DNA of 10,155 nucleotides from Alphaproteobacteria bacterium. Its GTDB lineage: Bacteria; Pseudomonadota; Alphaproteobacteria; ATCC43930; CGMCC-115725. The notes under the pieces are model-generated. The model ran no database searches. It was given only the letters and a program-made list of their open reading frames with translations, and was not told the origin of the DNA. The translations under genes were made by a program, and so were the position numbers. The number at the start of each line of letters is the position of its first letter. Position 1 is the first letter of the stretch. Where the stretch lies: contig JAFMSA010000100.1 of the NCBI GenBank assembly GCA_017353855.1, positions 1-10,155 on the forward strand, given 5' to 3'. Shown here one piece after another: positions 1 through 7,482 of this stretch.

Positions 1-258
1 GCCGACCGACAACCGCGCCATTGCCGGGATATCGAAACTCCTGCGAATGACCGGTTCGAGCTGCGTATAGCGGCCGCTCGGGCCGAGCGCACGGCCATTT
101 TTCATTATGCTGAGCAGCGCATCGTAGAGGCTCTTCACCGTGTCGCCGCTGCTGCCCGGTGCCGCGCATGCCGGATAGGAAAGCATCGCGAGCGCGAGCC
201 CCGCGGCAAGGCCAAGGGCCTTGAAGACCGGCTTTTTGGGCAAGATCGGCCTCCGCAT
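1..258 (-). CDS. hpnM: HpnM/MlaC-family periplasmic lipid-binding protein (N-terminal part, runs off the left edge)
   Basis: The first 86 residues are visible; the rest lies beyond the left edge. The ATG at 258 has a good ribosome site (AGGAGAGGG at 266-274). Residues 1-32 form a signal peptide: basic MRRPILPKK, a hydrophobic stretch (ALGLAAGLALAML), and a signal peptidase I-type site ending ACA. The mature part reads DTVKSLYDALLSIMKNG, then GRYTQLEPVIRRSFDIPAMARLSVG. This is the opening of the MlaC/Ttg2D family and looks closest to the hopanoid-associated HpnM branch (GRY, a LEPVI-like core, FDIP.M.RL.VG). Members are periplasmic and bind lipid for transport between the membranes; HpnM is linked to hopanoid movement to the outer membrane. 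The family assignment is firm. HpnM rather than a general MlaC is likely but not proven, since the flanking genes are not in the window. It is divergent from the regulator at 412. Confidence 0.72.
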   Translation of the reverse strand, partial: MRRPILPKKPVFKALGLAAGLALAMLSYPACAAPGSSGDTVKSLYDALLSIMKNGRALGPSGRYTQLEPVIRRSFDIPAMARLSVG

Positions 259-335
259 GGATCGGCCCTCTCCTGTTGGTGATCGCTTGCGGGGAGGCTT
301 TGTTACATTTCATCGATTGGCGCTCGTTTGACGCG

Positions 336-388
336 GCGTAAGGAAACCGCTAAACCGATCGCGGCGGCTCGATACGTTCTCCTTACGC
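336..388. promoter_or_regulatory. Perfect 9-bp inverted repeat between hpnM-like gene and SARP-like regulator
   Basis: GCGTAAGGA at 336-344 is exactly repeated in inverted orientation as TCCTTACGC at 380-388. The arms start 44 bp apart, about four helical turns, so both would face the same side of the DNA. The left arm overlaps by one base a short direct repeat, AAACCG at 344-349 and 352-357 (8-bp step). The element lies within the 153-bp divergent intergenic region, just upstream of the regulator ATG at 412. This fits a two-site operator, perhaps for autoregulation. A long-loop RNA hairpin in the regulator leader is the alternative. The repeat is seen directly; its role is inferred. Confidence 0.4.
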
Positions 389-411
389 GAGCCGGCATCA
401 CAGTGGGAAGG

Positions 412-2442
412 ATGGACCGCTGGCAGGTCAATCTTCTCGGCCGGTTCGAGCTGCGGGCCCCGGACGGGAGAGAAATCGCGCTCGGAGCCCGCAAGTCAAT
501 CGCACTGTTGTCGCTTCTAGCGAGCGCGCCGGGGCAGCGAATGTCGCGCGACCGGCTCGCGTTGCTGCTGTGGGAGGATATGCCCGACGCGCAGGCGCGC
601 GGCAATCTGCGTCAACTCCTCGCCGCCACACGGCGTCCGGCGCCGTTTTTAGACGCCGACACGGGCTCGATCGGGTTCTCCGAGGGGATCGTCGAGACCG
701 ACTTGGACGCCTTCGAGTCGGCAATTGCCGAAGATACGACCGCTGCGCTGGAACGGGCCGCGGCGCTCTACCGGGCTGACCTCCTCGACGGGTTTTCGCT
801 GCGCGATCGCGATTTCGACGAATGGTTGACCGGCGAGCGCGAGCGGCTGCGGGAGCGGGCTGTGCAAGTCTTTTTGCGCCTGACCGAGCGAAGCGCCGGG
901 ACCGGCACCGAGCCGACGATTCGCTGGGCGCTGCGCATTCTCTCCATAGACCCGGTGCACGAGCCGGCGCATAGGGTGTTGATGGAACTCTACGCCGCGC
1001 AGGGCCGGCACGCCGCGGCGCTTCGGCAATATGAGCAGCTGCGCGAGGCACTCTCTCGCGAACTCGGCACCCGGCCGGAGCCGGAAACGGACGCGCTCGC
1101 GAGGCGAATACGCGAGGACCGGCGCAGTCCGGCACGCGGCGCCGCTGCGCCGGTCGCCTCCCTCCCAAAGCTCGCGGCTCTCGCCGAGAGCAGCTCCGCT
1201 GTAACCCCGATCGGGCCCGGGGGGTGGCCCGAGCCGCCGATGCCCGAAATACCTTCGATCGTGGTGCTGCCGTTCCAGAATTTGAGCGGCGATCCCGAGC
1301 AGGAGTACTTTTCGGACGGCATCGTCGAGGAGATCACGACAGCTCTGTCCCGCTTCCGCTCGCTGTTCGTGATTTCTCGTAATTCGGCTTTCACGTACAA
1401 GGGGCGTGCGGTCGATGTCCGTCAGGTCGGCCGCGAGCTCGGTGTCCGTTACCTGCTGGAAGGCAGCGTCCGAAAGGCGGCCAATCGCGTGCGGATCACC
1501 GGGCAGCTGATTGACGCCGCCAGCGCGGCGCACCTCTGGGCCGACCGTTTCGACGGGACGCCCGAGGACATATTCGACCTGCAGGACCAGATGACGGCGA
1601 ACGTTGTCGGAGCGATTTCGCCGGCGCTAGAGCAAGCGGAAATCGAACGCGCCAAGCGCAAACCGACCGAAAGCCTTGGCGCTTACGATTATCATCTGCG
1701 CGGGCGAGCCGCTCTCCATGAGGGGAGTGTGGAGGGCCACAGGGAGGCGGTGCAGCTGTTCTACAAGGCGATTGAGCTCGATCGCGACTTTGCGTCCGCC
1801 TATGGCATGGCCGCCTATTGCTATTGCCATCGCAAGACTAATGGTTGGATGGCTGACCGGGACAAGGAGATCGCGGAAACCGCGCGTTTGGCCCGCCGTG
1901 CGGTAGAACTCGACAAGGAAGACGCGGTAGCATTGAGCTTCGGCGGCTTTTCGCTCGCCTATGTTGTCGGCGAACTCGAGACAGGCGTTGCGTTTATCGA
2001 CCGGGCGCTTCTGTTGAACTCGAACCTGGCGGATGCGTGGATTGCCAGCGGTTGGGTGAGGGTCTGGCTCGGCGAGCCGGAGCTAGCGGTTGAGCATCTG
2101 GCAAGAGCCGCACGCCTCAGCCCGCTCGATCCGCTCACCAACCGAACGCGGACGGTGGCTGCACACGCCCATTTCTTCGCCGGCCGGTACGACGAGGCTT
2201 CCTCGTGGGCGGCAATGGCATTACGGGAGTGGCCCGACTTTCAGACGGCACTGCGGATCGCCGCCGCGAGCAACGCGCTCGCCGGGCGCCTGGTGGAAGC
2301 CGGAAGCTTGCGGGAGCGGCTGCAGAAGCTCGATCCCAAGCTGCGAATTTCCAACCTGAAAGACGAATTGGGGCCATACGCCCGCGCTCGGGACGTTACG
2401 CGCTACGTCGACGGTTTACGCTGCGCCGGCCTGCCCGACTGA
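412..2442 (+). CDS. SARP-like transcriptional regulator: winged helix, BTAD, TolB-like domain and TPRs
   Basis: A 676-residue cytoplasmic regulator. Residues 1-95 resemble an OmpR/SARP winged helix (VNLLGRFELR at the start; LLLWEDMPDAQARGNLRQLL as the likely recognition region). Residues 96-235 are a bacterial transcriptional activator domain ending in the typical ELGTRPEPET. An Ala/Pro-rich linker follows to about 279. Residues 280-400 are the TolB-like module that often accompanies class III adenylyl cyclases (IPSIVVLPFQNLSGDPEQEY, then FSDGIVEEITTALSRF). Residues 420-676 are helical and TPR-like. No cyclase domain and no membrane segment is present. The open frame extends up to a TTG at 328, but ATG 412 fits the domain start and has GGGAAGG directly before it, spaced tightly; GTG 403 is also possible. 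Such proteins probably bind DNA through the N-terminus and sense a partner through the C-terminal part. Targets are unknown. Confidence 0.88.
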   Translation: MDRWQVNLLGRFELRAPDGREIALGARKSIALLSLLASAPGQRMSRDRLALLLWEDMPDAQARGNLRQLLAATRRPAPFLDADTGSIGFSEGIVETDLDAFESAIAEDTTAALERAAALYRADLLDGFSLRDRDFDEWLTGERERLRERAVQVFLRLTERSAGTGTEPTIRWALRILSIDPVHEPAHRVLMELYAAQGRHAAALRQYEQLREALSRELGTRPEPETDALARRIREDRRSPARGAAAPVASLPKLAALAESSSAVTPIGPGGWPEPPMPEIPSIVVLPFQNLSGDPEQEYFSDGIVEEITTALSRFRSLFVISRNSAFTYKGRAVDVRQVGRELGVRYLLEGSVRKAANRVRITGQLIDAASAAHLWADRFDGTPEDIFDLQDQMTANVVGAISPALEQAEIERAKRKPTESLGAYDYHLRGRAALHEGSVEGHREAVQLFYKAIELDRDFASAYGMAAYCYCHRKTNGWMADRDKEIAETARLARRAVELDKEDAVALSFGGFSLAYVVGELETGVAFIDRALLLNSNLADAWIASGWVRVWLGEPELAVEHLARAARLSPLDPLTNRTRTVAAHAHFFAGRYDEASSWAAMALREWPDFQTALRIAAASNALAGRLVEAGSLRERLQKLDPKLRISNLKDELGPYARARDVTRYVDGLRCAGLPD

Positions 2443-2630
2443 GACGCGAGCCATCTCGTGCATTCCTTCGGGCTGCGTGCGACTTGCCCATTTCACCCCC
2501 GGCGCGGACTTGCCGAGCATCGAGCCGCTCCGAGCCCGCATAGCACGATCGCGCGGCGAACCGATACTCGATTTTGTTTCCAAGCCTTTGCGCGGGGACG
2601 GCGCTCTGTCGGTCGCGAGGGGTATTAAAG

Positions 2631-4256
2631 TCACGCGGGCTCGAGTGGCGGCAATGGGGGTGGGCGGCGGCTCTGGGTCGCCTGCTCAAAGGCGTAGGCG
2701 AGGCGCAGCAGGAGGGGCTCGCTCCAGGCGCGGCCGGTGAAGGTTGCGCCGTACGGATATTCCGGCCTGTCCTTGTCGCGTTCTGCGGCGATAAATCCGG
2801 CGGGGACCTGAACGCTCGGATAACCGGCCCTGGCACCGATCGGAGCGCCGCCGGCGGCGGGGAACAGCACCGCATCGAGGCGACAGGCGTCCATATAGGC
2901 GTCAAGCCCCAATGTCCGCGAGGCGCGCAGATCCATCTGGCGGGCCGAGACGTATTCGACTTCGCTGAGATCACCGCGCGTCGCCTTGGCGGCAAGAAAG
3001 ACGTCCTGGCCGAAACGCAATGCGCGATCGGCATGCGCTGCGTTAAAGGCTATGATATCGGCGAGGCTCGACATCTCGGTGTCCGCGGCCCAGTCGCGCA
3101 GATAAAGGTTGAGATCGTGCTTTAACTCGTAGACGAAGACGATCGGCCGGCGCGCCGCCTGGTTTTTGGTCGGGCTCTGCGGATTGCGGTTGAGGATGGC
3201 CATCTCGGTTCCGGGACCCCCGATCCAGCCTTCGGTCGGGATATTGGCGCGGATAATCGTGGCGCCTTGCGCTTCCAGTACGGCGATCGCGTCGCGCATT
3301 ACCGCGGCGGCCCGCGGCGGCAGCAGACCGTAATAGACATCGTTTCCGGGGTCTGAAGGATCGCTCGGTACGCCGATGCGCGCCCCGTTGAGCCCGTCCT
3401 TGTCGAGAAAGCTCGTGTAATCGACCGGGCGCTGCAGCTCTGCCGTCGCAGGGTCCAACGGATCGGCTGCCGCCAGCACATTCAGGAGGATCGCGGCGTC
3501 GCGGACAGTGCGAACCAATGGCCCGGCGGTATCCTGGCTGTGCGCGATCGGAACGATGCCCGCGCGGCTGATCAGCCCGACCGTCGGCTTGACGGTGACA
3601 ACGCCATTCTGGCTCGCCGGCGACAACAGCGAGCCAGAGGTCTCGGTGCCGATCGCCGCCGCCGCGAGCCCGGCCGCAACGGCGACCGCGGATCCCGAGC
3701 TCGACCCGCCGGGCATGACAATCGGCACGCCTTTTTCGTCGATCTCGGGGGCGTACGGGTTCTTCACCTGCCCACCCAGCGAGCTGTAGCCGGCGGGCAT
3801 GTCGATCGCAAGGATGTTGGCGAATTCCGTGAGGTTCGTCTTGCCGAGGATTACGGCTCCCGCCTGGCGTAGCAATTTGACGACTGTCGCGTCGTCCTTC
3901 GCACGGGCGCTCTCCAACGCGACCGAGCCGGCGGTCGTGTGCTGTGCGTCAGCCGTCGCGATATTATCTTTGATCAGGATCGGGATGCCCTCAAGCGGGC
4001 GCCGTTGCGCCGGCTTCTCCATGTCGAGTGCGGCCGCAATCGCAAGCGCGTGCGGGTTTACCTCGCGGACGGCGTTGAGCCGCAAGCCTGCACGGTCATA
4101 CACCTGGATGCGCGCCAAATAGGCACGCGACAGCTCAGCCGCGGTGCTGCCGGCTGCAGCCAGAGCGGCTTGAAGGTCGCTGAGGGTCGCATTCTCGACG
4201 CGCACACTCCTCACTCCGGCCGCCGCCGGTGTGCTCGTCGCCGCCACCGGCCCCAA
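2631..4256 (-). CDS. Amidase-signature family hydrolase
   Basis: A 541-residue enzyme of the amidase signature (AS) family, which hydrolyses C-N bonds of amides through a Ser-cisSer-Lys triad. The triad is intact: K96 in IPILIKDNIA, cis-Ser S185 in MPGGSSSGSA, and nucleophile S209 in GTETSGSLLSP. The 24-residue gap between the two serines equals that in known AS enzymes. The usual Asp before the nucleophile's GS (TETDGS) is Ser here, as in a subgroup annotated simply as amidase. The substrate cannot be told; it is not clearly a GatA, since no GatB/GatC genes adjoin. No ATG lies at the front in this frame. The best start is TTG 4256, with AGGGGA eight bases upstream (4265-4270). GTG 4247 is an alternative. 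No clear signal peptide is seen, so a cytoplasmic site is assumed. It lies 60 bp downstream of the glycine-rich gene and is probably cotranscribed. Confidence 0.9.
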   Translation of the reverse strand: MGPVAATSTPAAAGVRSVRVENATLSDLQAALAAAGSTAAELSRAYLARIQVYDRAGLRLNAVREVNPHALAIAAALDMEKPAQRRPLEGIPILIKDNIATADAQHTTAGSVALESARAKDDATVVKLLRQAGAVILGKTNLTEFANILAIDMPAGYSSLGGQVKNPYAPEIDEKGVPIVMPGGSSSGSAVAVAAGLAAAAIGTETSGSLLSPASQNGVVTVKPTVGLISRAGIVPIAHSQDTAGPLVRTVRDAAILLNVLAAADPLDPATAELQRPVDYTSFLDKDGLNGARIGVPSDPSDPGNDVYYGLLPPRAAAVMRDAIAVLEAQGATIIRANIPTEGWIGGPGTEMAILNRNPQSPTKNQAARRPIVFVYELKHDLNLYLRDWAADTEMSSLADIIAFNAAHADRALRFGQDVFLAAKATRGDLSEVEYVSARQMDLRASRTLGLDAYMDACRLDAVLFPAAGGAPIGARAGYPSVQVPAGFIAAERDKDRPEYPYGATFTGRAWSEPLLLRLAYAFEQATQSRRPPPLPPLEPA

Positions 4257-4316
4257 GACAGGCGTCCCCTGACAGACGCATGAGTCGAGAACGCGAAGCG
4301 GGTTCTGTGGGGCCGT

Positions 4317-4634
4317 TCAGGCGACCCGCTGGCCGCCAATCGCCTGTTTGATCAGCCCCACGATCACCATCAGGATGCCTCCGCCGACACCGCCCGAAGC
4401 AATCTGACCGATGATCGAGCCGATGTCGAGGCCGCCAGCTGCGGCCATATCGCCTCCGCTTCCTCCGCCGAGCAGCGCGCCGATGATCTGCGCTCCCACC
4501 CCGCCGCCGATCACGCCGGCGATCGAGTTCCCAACGGTTCCGAGATCATATTGCTTCACCGCCGCGCCCGCGATATTGCCGCCTAGTGCACCGGAGATGA
4601 GTTGAATGATCAGCCCGATGATCCCGCCCCACAT
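4317..4634 (-). CDS. Small glycine-rich hydrophobic protein, function unknown
   Basis: A 105-residue protein with 32 glycines, which I recognise only as a type of conserved hypothetical protein common in Bradyrhizobium-like genomes. It begins with a hydrophobic segment (WGGIIGLIIQLISGALGG), has a central glycine-zipper-like stretch (NSIAGVIGGGVGAQIIGALL), then GGLDIGSIIGQIASGGVGGG, and ends with a second hydrophobic segment (ILMVIVGLIKQAIGG). This suggests two or three short membrane-associated helices packed through GxxxG contacts. No catalytic motif is visible. The start is well fixed: ATG 4634 follows a near-perfect ribosome site, AGGAGG at 4643-4648, spaced eight bases. A good sigma-70-like promoter lies just upstream. 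Strong expression is therefore likely. The amidase follows 60 bp downstream on the same strand. Confidence 0.8.
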   Translation of the reverse strand: MWGGIIGLIIQLISGALGGNIAGAAVKQYDLGTVGNSIAGVIGGGVGAQIIGALLGGGSGGDMAAAGGLDIGSIIGQIASGGVGGGILMVIVGLIKQAIGGQRVA

Positions 4635-4668
4635 TCCGGGTTCCTCCTTTGGTTCGCCCTTCAGGGAG

Positions 4669-4696
4669 ACTATACGTATTGATAATTAATACACAA
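4669..4696 (-). promoter_or_regulatory. Sigma-70-like promoter for the glycine-rich gene and amidase
   Basis: On the minus strand the -35 box is TTGTGT (4691-4696) and the -10 box is TATAGT (4669-4674, five of six consensus bases), separated by 16 bp. The -10 box ends 34 bases before the ATG at 4634, giving a leader of about 27 nt carrying the AGGAGG site. The surrounding 4670-4710 stretch is far richer in A+T than the rest of the window. The location fits; the -35 match is moderate. Confidence 0.5.
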
Positions 4697-4708
4697 TTAG
4701 GTTAACAC

Positions 4709-4718
4709 GAACCGGTTC
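4709..4718. promoter_or_regulatory. Perfect 10-bp palindrome GAACCGGTTC, possible operator
   Basis: GAACCGGTTC is its own reverse complement. It lies 13 bp upstream of the predicted -35 box of the glycine-rich gene, in the region shared with the divergent MFS gene. A regulator dimer bound here could control either direction. A 10-bp palindrome can occur by chance in DNA this G+C rich, so only its position argues for function. Confidence 0.28.
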
Positions 4719-4854
4719 ATCGAAACAACTTTTTCACCTTCGCCGCAATGTTGCCCGTGCCGCCTGGTCTGTTCGCGGAGTTCATGCGACGGCTGCGACA
4801 CACACGCGTGGGCTGCGCTGACGTACTATCGGTCAATTGAAACAGGGCCGAGCG

Positions 4855-6141
4855 ATGGACAGAACCCGCAGTATCGTACCGATCGGCACCACCGGCTCGC
4901 GCACGCAGAGGAGCGCGCCCGCGGCCTCACGCAGAGCCTGGCTAATGCTCGGCGCCGCCTTTGCCGCTTTCACCGTCGGTGCCGCGGTCATGCAGTCCTA
5001 TGCAGTCTTCCTGGTTGCGTTCATTGAGGAATTCCGTTGGAGCCGGGCCGAGACTTCGATTGCCTATTCGGTGTCTCAGCTCGTTGCCGGGGGCACTTCG
5101 CCGTTGGTCGGGGCGATGGTCGATCGGCTTGGGCCGCGCCGGCTGCTCCTGACCGGCGGCGCGCTCCTCCTTGTCGGACTCTTAGGGAGCGCCATGATCA
5201 CGGCGCTCTGGCAGATCATCCTGTTGTACGGGGTGATCATGACCCTGGGGGCGAATTGCCTCGGGATGGTCGTCTTTGTGCCCCTGCTGTCCCGTCAGTT
5301 CGTGCGGCACCGCGGCATGGCGATTTCGATCCTGCAATCGGCCAACGCTTTTGGGCGCGCCGCTTCGGCCCCGCTCGTCCAGTTGCTGGTCGCGACCCTT
5401 GGCTGGCGGGAGACGTATCTCGCGCAGGCGACCCTCATCGTCGCCGCCATACCGCCGCTCGCCGCTCTCTTCCGCCGTGCGGCCCGCGACCGGACCGCGG
5501 CGGAACCTGTCGCACCCTCCCGCGCCGCCGTTGCGCCAGCGCTGCCGTCGCCGGGCTGGAGTCTGACGGAGGCCGTGCGCACCCGGCACTTCTGGCTGCT
5601 CTTTTCGGTTTATCTATTGACCGGGCTGGGAAGCTTTTTGGTTTCACTGCACCAGCTCGCCTTCACCGCCGATGTCGGCTTCGACAAGCTTTACGCGGCA
5701 AGCGTGCTCGGTATCGGCAGCTTCCTCGCCGTAGTCGGGACAATCCTGACCGGCGCGTTGTCGGACTATATCGGACGCGAGTGGTCGGCGATCCTGGCTT
5801 ACGGCATCTCGATTGTCGGCGTGGTGTGTGCGCTGCTGATCACCAGCCCCGACCAGCACTGGCTGTTATGGCTGCACGCGTGCTTCTTCGGCCTGACCTG
5901 GGGTGCGCGAGGACCGGCAATTACTGCCAAAACCGCAGATCTTTTCCCCGGAAGCCAACTCGGCACGATTCTCGGTGTCATCACGATCGGCAGCGGCATC
6001 GGCGCAGCCGTCGGCTCATCGGCGGCAGGATGGATTTTCGACCTGTCAGGGAGCTATCGACTGGCCTTCCTGCTCTCAATCGTCGCCTATATCTGCGGCT
6101 GCATCGCCTTCTGGGGCTTGCGCCGCCCGCCGGTGCGGTAA
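4855..6141 (+). CDS. MFS transporter, monocarboxylate / oxalate-formate antiporter-like
   Basis: A 428-residue inner-membrane carrier with about 12 hydrophobic segments, the usual MFS size. A basic, Ser/Thr-rich tail of about 27 residues precedes the first helix (LMLGAAFAAFTVGAAVMQSY). The MFS signature between helices 2 and 3 is present, GAMVDRLGPRR (residues 86-96), and its C-half counterpart is LSDYIGRE (about 302-309). The N-terminal pattern (QSYAVFLVAFIEEFRWSRAETS) is typical of the OxlT/MCT-like branch that carries small mono- and dicarboxylates, usually with protons or by exchange. The substrate is not determinable. ATG 4855 is preferred over an in-frame TTG at 4837 because CAGGG (4843-4847) sits seven bases upstream. 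It is divergent from the glycine-rich gene/amidase pair and convergent with the dehydrogenase, 68 bp away. Uptake of the substrate of one of these enzymes is a reasonable but unproven role. Confidence 0.88.
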   Translation: MDRTRSIVPIGTTGSRTQRSAPAASRRAWLMLGAAFAAFTVGAAVMQSYAVFLVAFIEEFRWSRAETSIAYSVSQLVAGGTSPLVGAMVDRLGPRRLLLTGGALLLVGLLGSAMITALWQIILLYGVIMTLGANCLGMVVFVPLLSRQFVRHRGMAISILQSANAFGRAASAPLVQLLVATLGWRETYLAQATLIVAAIPPLAALFRRAARDRTAAEPVAPSRAAVAPALPSPGWSLTEAVRTRHFWLLFSVYLLTGLGSFLVSLHQLAFTADVGFDKLYAASVLGIGSFLAVVGTILTGALSDYIGREWSAILAYGISIVGVVCALLITSPDQHWLLWLHACFFGLTWGARGPAITAKTADLFPGSQLGTILGVITIGSGIGAAVGSSAAGWIFDLSGSYRLAFLLSIVAYICGCIAFWGLRRPPVR

Positions 6142-6209
6142 GAAAAGGGGGTTTGCACACCGAGGCTCGCGGGACAAGAAGAACATTAATGCCCCCGCTC
6201 GGTGGTGTC

Positions 6210-7301
6210 TTACGAGGTCGTGAAATCGATCAGTTGGCGCACCGGGGCAGCGGATTTCAATGCGGCAAAGCCCTCGTTGATCTGCGCGAGCGGCAACCGG
6301 CCGGAGATCAGATGGTCCAGCTTCAGGCGGCCCTGGCGCCACAGTGACAACAGCCGCGGCATGTCGACCCGGAAGCGGTTGCCGCCCATCGAGGTGCCTT
6401 GCAGTTTCCGGTCGCGTAAAAAATCGTAGCCGTGCAACTCTATTTTCACGCCGAATGGCACCATGCCGATGATCGTCGCGGTACCGCCTGCGCGCAGCAT
6501 CTGAAAAGCCTGCTCCGCGGTTGCCTTGGTGCCGAGCGCCTCGAACGAGTAATGCACGCCGCCACCGGTCATTTCGCGGACCTGCTGCACCGGGTCGGCA
6601 TTGCTCGCATTCAACGTGTCGGTGGCACCGAGTTCGCGCGCGACTTCGAGCTTAGAGGCGACGGTATCGATCGCAATGATGCGCTCGGCGCCGGCGAGTG
6701 AGGCGCCGTTGACGGCCGACAGGCCGACCCCGCCGCAGCCGATCACTGCGACTGTCGCGCCGGGCTCGACCCTGGCGGAATTGAACACCGCGCCGACGCC
6801 GGTCATGACGCCGCAGCCGACCAGGGCGGCGCGGTCGAGCGGAATGTCGGGGTCGATTTTTACGATCGCGTTCTCGTGCACCAGCATCTGTTCGGCAAAA
6901 GACGACAGGTTGAGAAACTGGTTCATCAATTCGCCGCCCTTCCATGATAGGCGGCGCGATACCCCCGGGGGCATTTTAATGTCGGTATTCTCGCAAAGGT
7001 TCGGATGGCCCGTGACGCATTGCGGGCAGGTGCCGCAGAACACCGACAGGCACGTGATGACATGGTCGCCCGGCTTGACATAGCTGACGCCGTCGCCGAC
7101 CGCCTCGACAATACCCGCGGACTCATGGCCGAGCACGCAGGGTGTCGGGTGTGGATAGAGCCCTTCGATGAAATGCAGATCGCTGTGGCAGAGCCCGGCA
7201 AAGGCGGTGCGCAGCAAAACCTCGCGGCTCTTCGGTGTACCGAGCTCGACTTCTTCGATCGTCAATGGCTGCTTGGCGGCATGCAGAACAGCGGCTTTCA
7301 T
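6210..7301 (-). CDS. Zinc-dependent alcohol dehydrogenase (MDR superfamily)
   Basis: A 363-residue medium-chain dehydrogenase/reductase that oxidises an alcohol, probably with NAD. Catalytic zinc ligands are C38 (GLCHSD), H59 (GHE) and C163 (VGCGVMTG). The structural zinc lobe is complete: C89, C92, C95 and C103 in CGTCPQCVTGHPNLCEN. The nucleotide-binding loop is GCGGVG (188-193), and D212 at the end of the next strand (IIAIDT) favours NAD over NADP. The lobe and the GCGVMTG block resemble class III-like and NDMA-dependent alcohol dehydrogenases. The exact alcohol or hydroxymethyl adduct is unknown. ATG 7301 follows AGGAG with six bases of spacing; the frame stays open to a TTG at 7361, which has no comparable site. 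It lies 178 bp downstream of the SMP-30 gene on the same strand, so it may be its operon partner. Confidence 0.92.
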   Translation of the reverse strand: MKAAVLHAAKQPLTIEEVELGTPKSREVLLRTAFAGLCHSDLHFIEGLYPHPTPCVLGHESAGIVEAVGDGVSYVKPGDHVITCLSVFCGTCPQCVTGHPNLCENTDIKMPPGVSRRLSWKGGELMNQFLNLSSFAEQMLVHENAIVKIDPDIPLDRAALVGCGVMTGVGAVFNSARVEPGATVAVIGCGGVGLSAVNGASLAGAERIIAIDTVASKLEVARELGATDTLNASNADPVQQVREMTGGGVHYSFEALGTKATAEQAFQMLRAGGTATIIGMVPFGVKIELHGYDFLRDRKLQGTSMGGNRFRVDMPRLLSLWRQGRLKLDHLISGRLPLAQINEGFAALKSAAPVRQLIDFTTS

Positions 7302-7464
7302 CGGGGGCTCCTGGGAAAGCTGAGCGGCAAAGCCGTCTTCCCCGCCTAAAAGGGAGTCCAAGGCAACCGGCTGGTGTCCAGCGACCCTGGCCTCCTCCCC
7401 CCGACGGCCGGCCCTCGTGGGCCGCTGCGAGGAGCGCGGGGCGACGGAAACATAGGCGGGGCAT

Positions 7465-7482
7465 TGAGCCGGCGCGGCCTCA
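7465..7482 (-). other. Imperfect hairpin overlapping the SMP-30 stop codon, in the SMP-30/ADH spacer
   Basis: On the minus strand TGAGGCCGCGCCGGCTCA can fold into a seven-pair stem with one bulged G and a CGC loop. The SMP-30 stop codon forms its left end. No U-run follows, so it is not a convincing intrinsic terminator. A second short stem, CGGCCC-TCGT-GGGCCG, lies at 7409-7424. The remainder of the 178-bp spacer holds a GGAGGAGG sequence near 7391-7398 (minus strand) with no matching start codon close by. Confidence 0.25.

Noticed and set aside
428..1168. A 246-codon open frame antisense to the regulator
   Set aside because: Arg/Ala/Pro-rich shadow of a G+C-rich coding region without any recognisable domain.
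2416..2740. Short frames on both strands in and near the 188-bp gap between the regulator and the amidase (2443-2630)
   Set aside because: They overlap gene ends, have no convincing ribosome site and no family pattern I recognise. I also found no clear terminator hairpin in this gap.
4748..4840. A 30-codon leader-like frame ending 14 bases before the MFS start
   Set aside because: No ribosome site precedes its ATG, and its codons do not suggest attenuation.
6158..6204. CACCGAG/CTCGGTG inverted repeat between the convergent MFS and dehydrogenase genes
   Set aside because: Only seven pairs with a 33-nt loop and no T-run, so it is too weak to call a terminator.
5037..6347. A 436-codon open frame in another plus-strand frame over the MFS gene
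   Set aside because: It is rich in Arg, Pro and Gly, has no family pattern, and arises from the high G+C content. The MFS frame has clear helices and signatures.
7302..7361. Twenty-residue N-terminal extension of the dehydrogenase from a TTG
   Set aside because: The family begins at MKAAVLH, and ATG 7301 has its own AGGAG site with good spacing.
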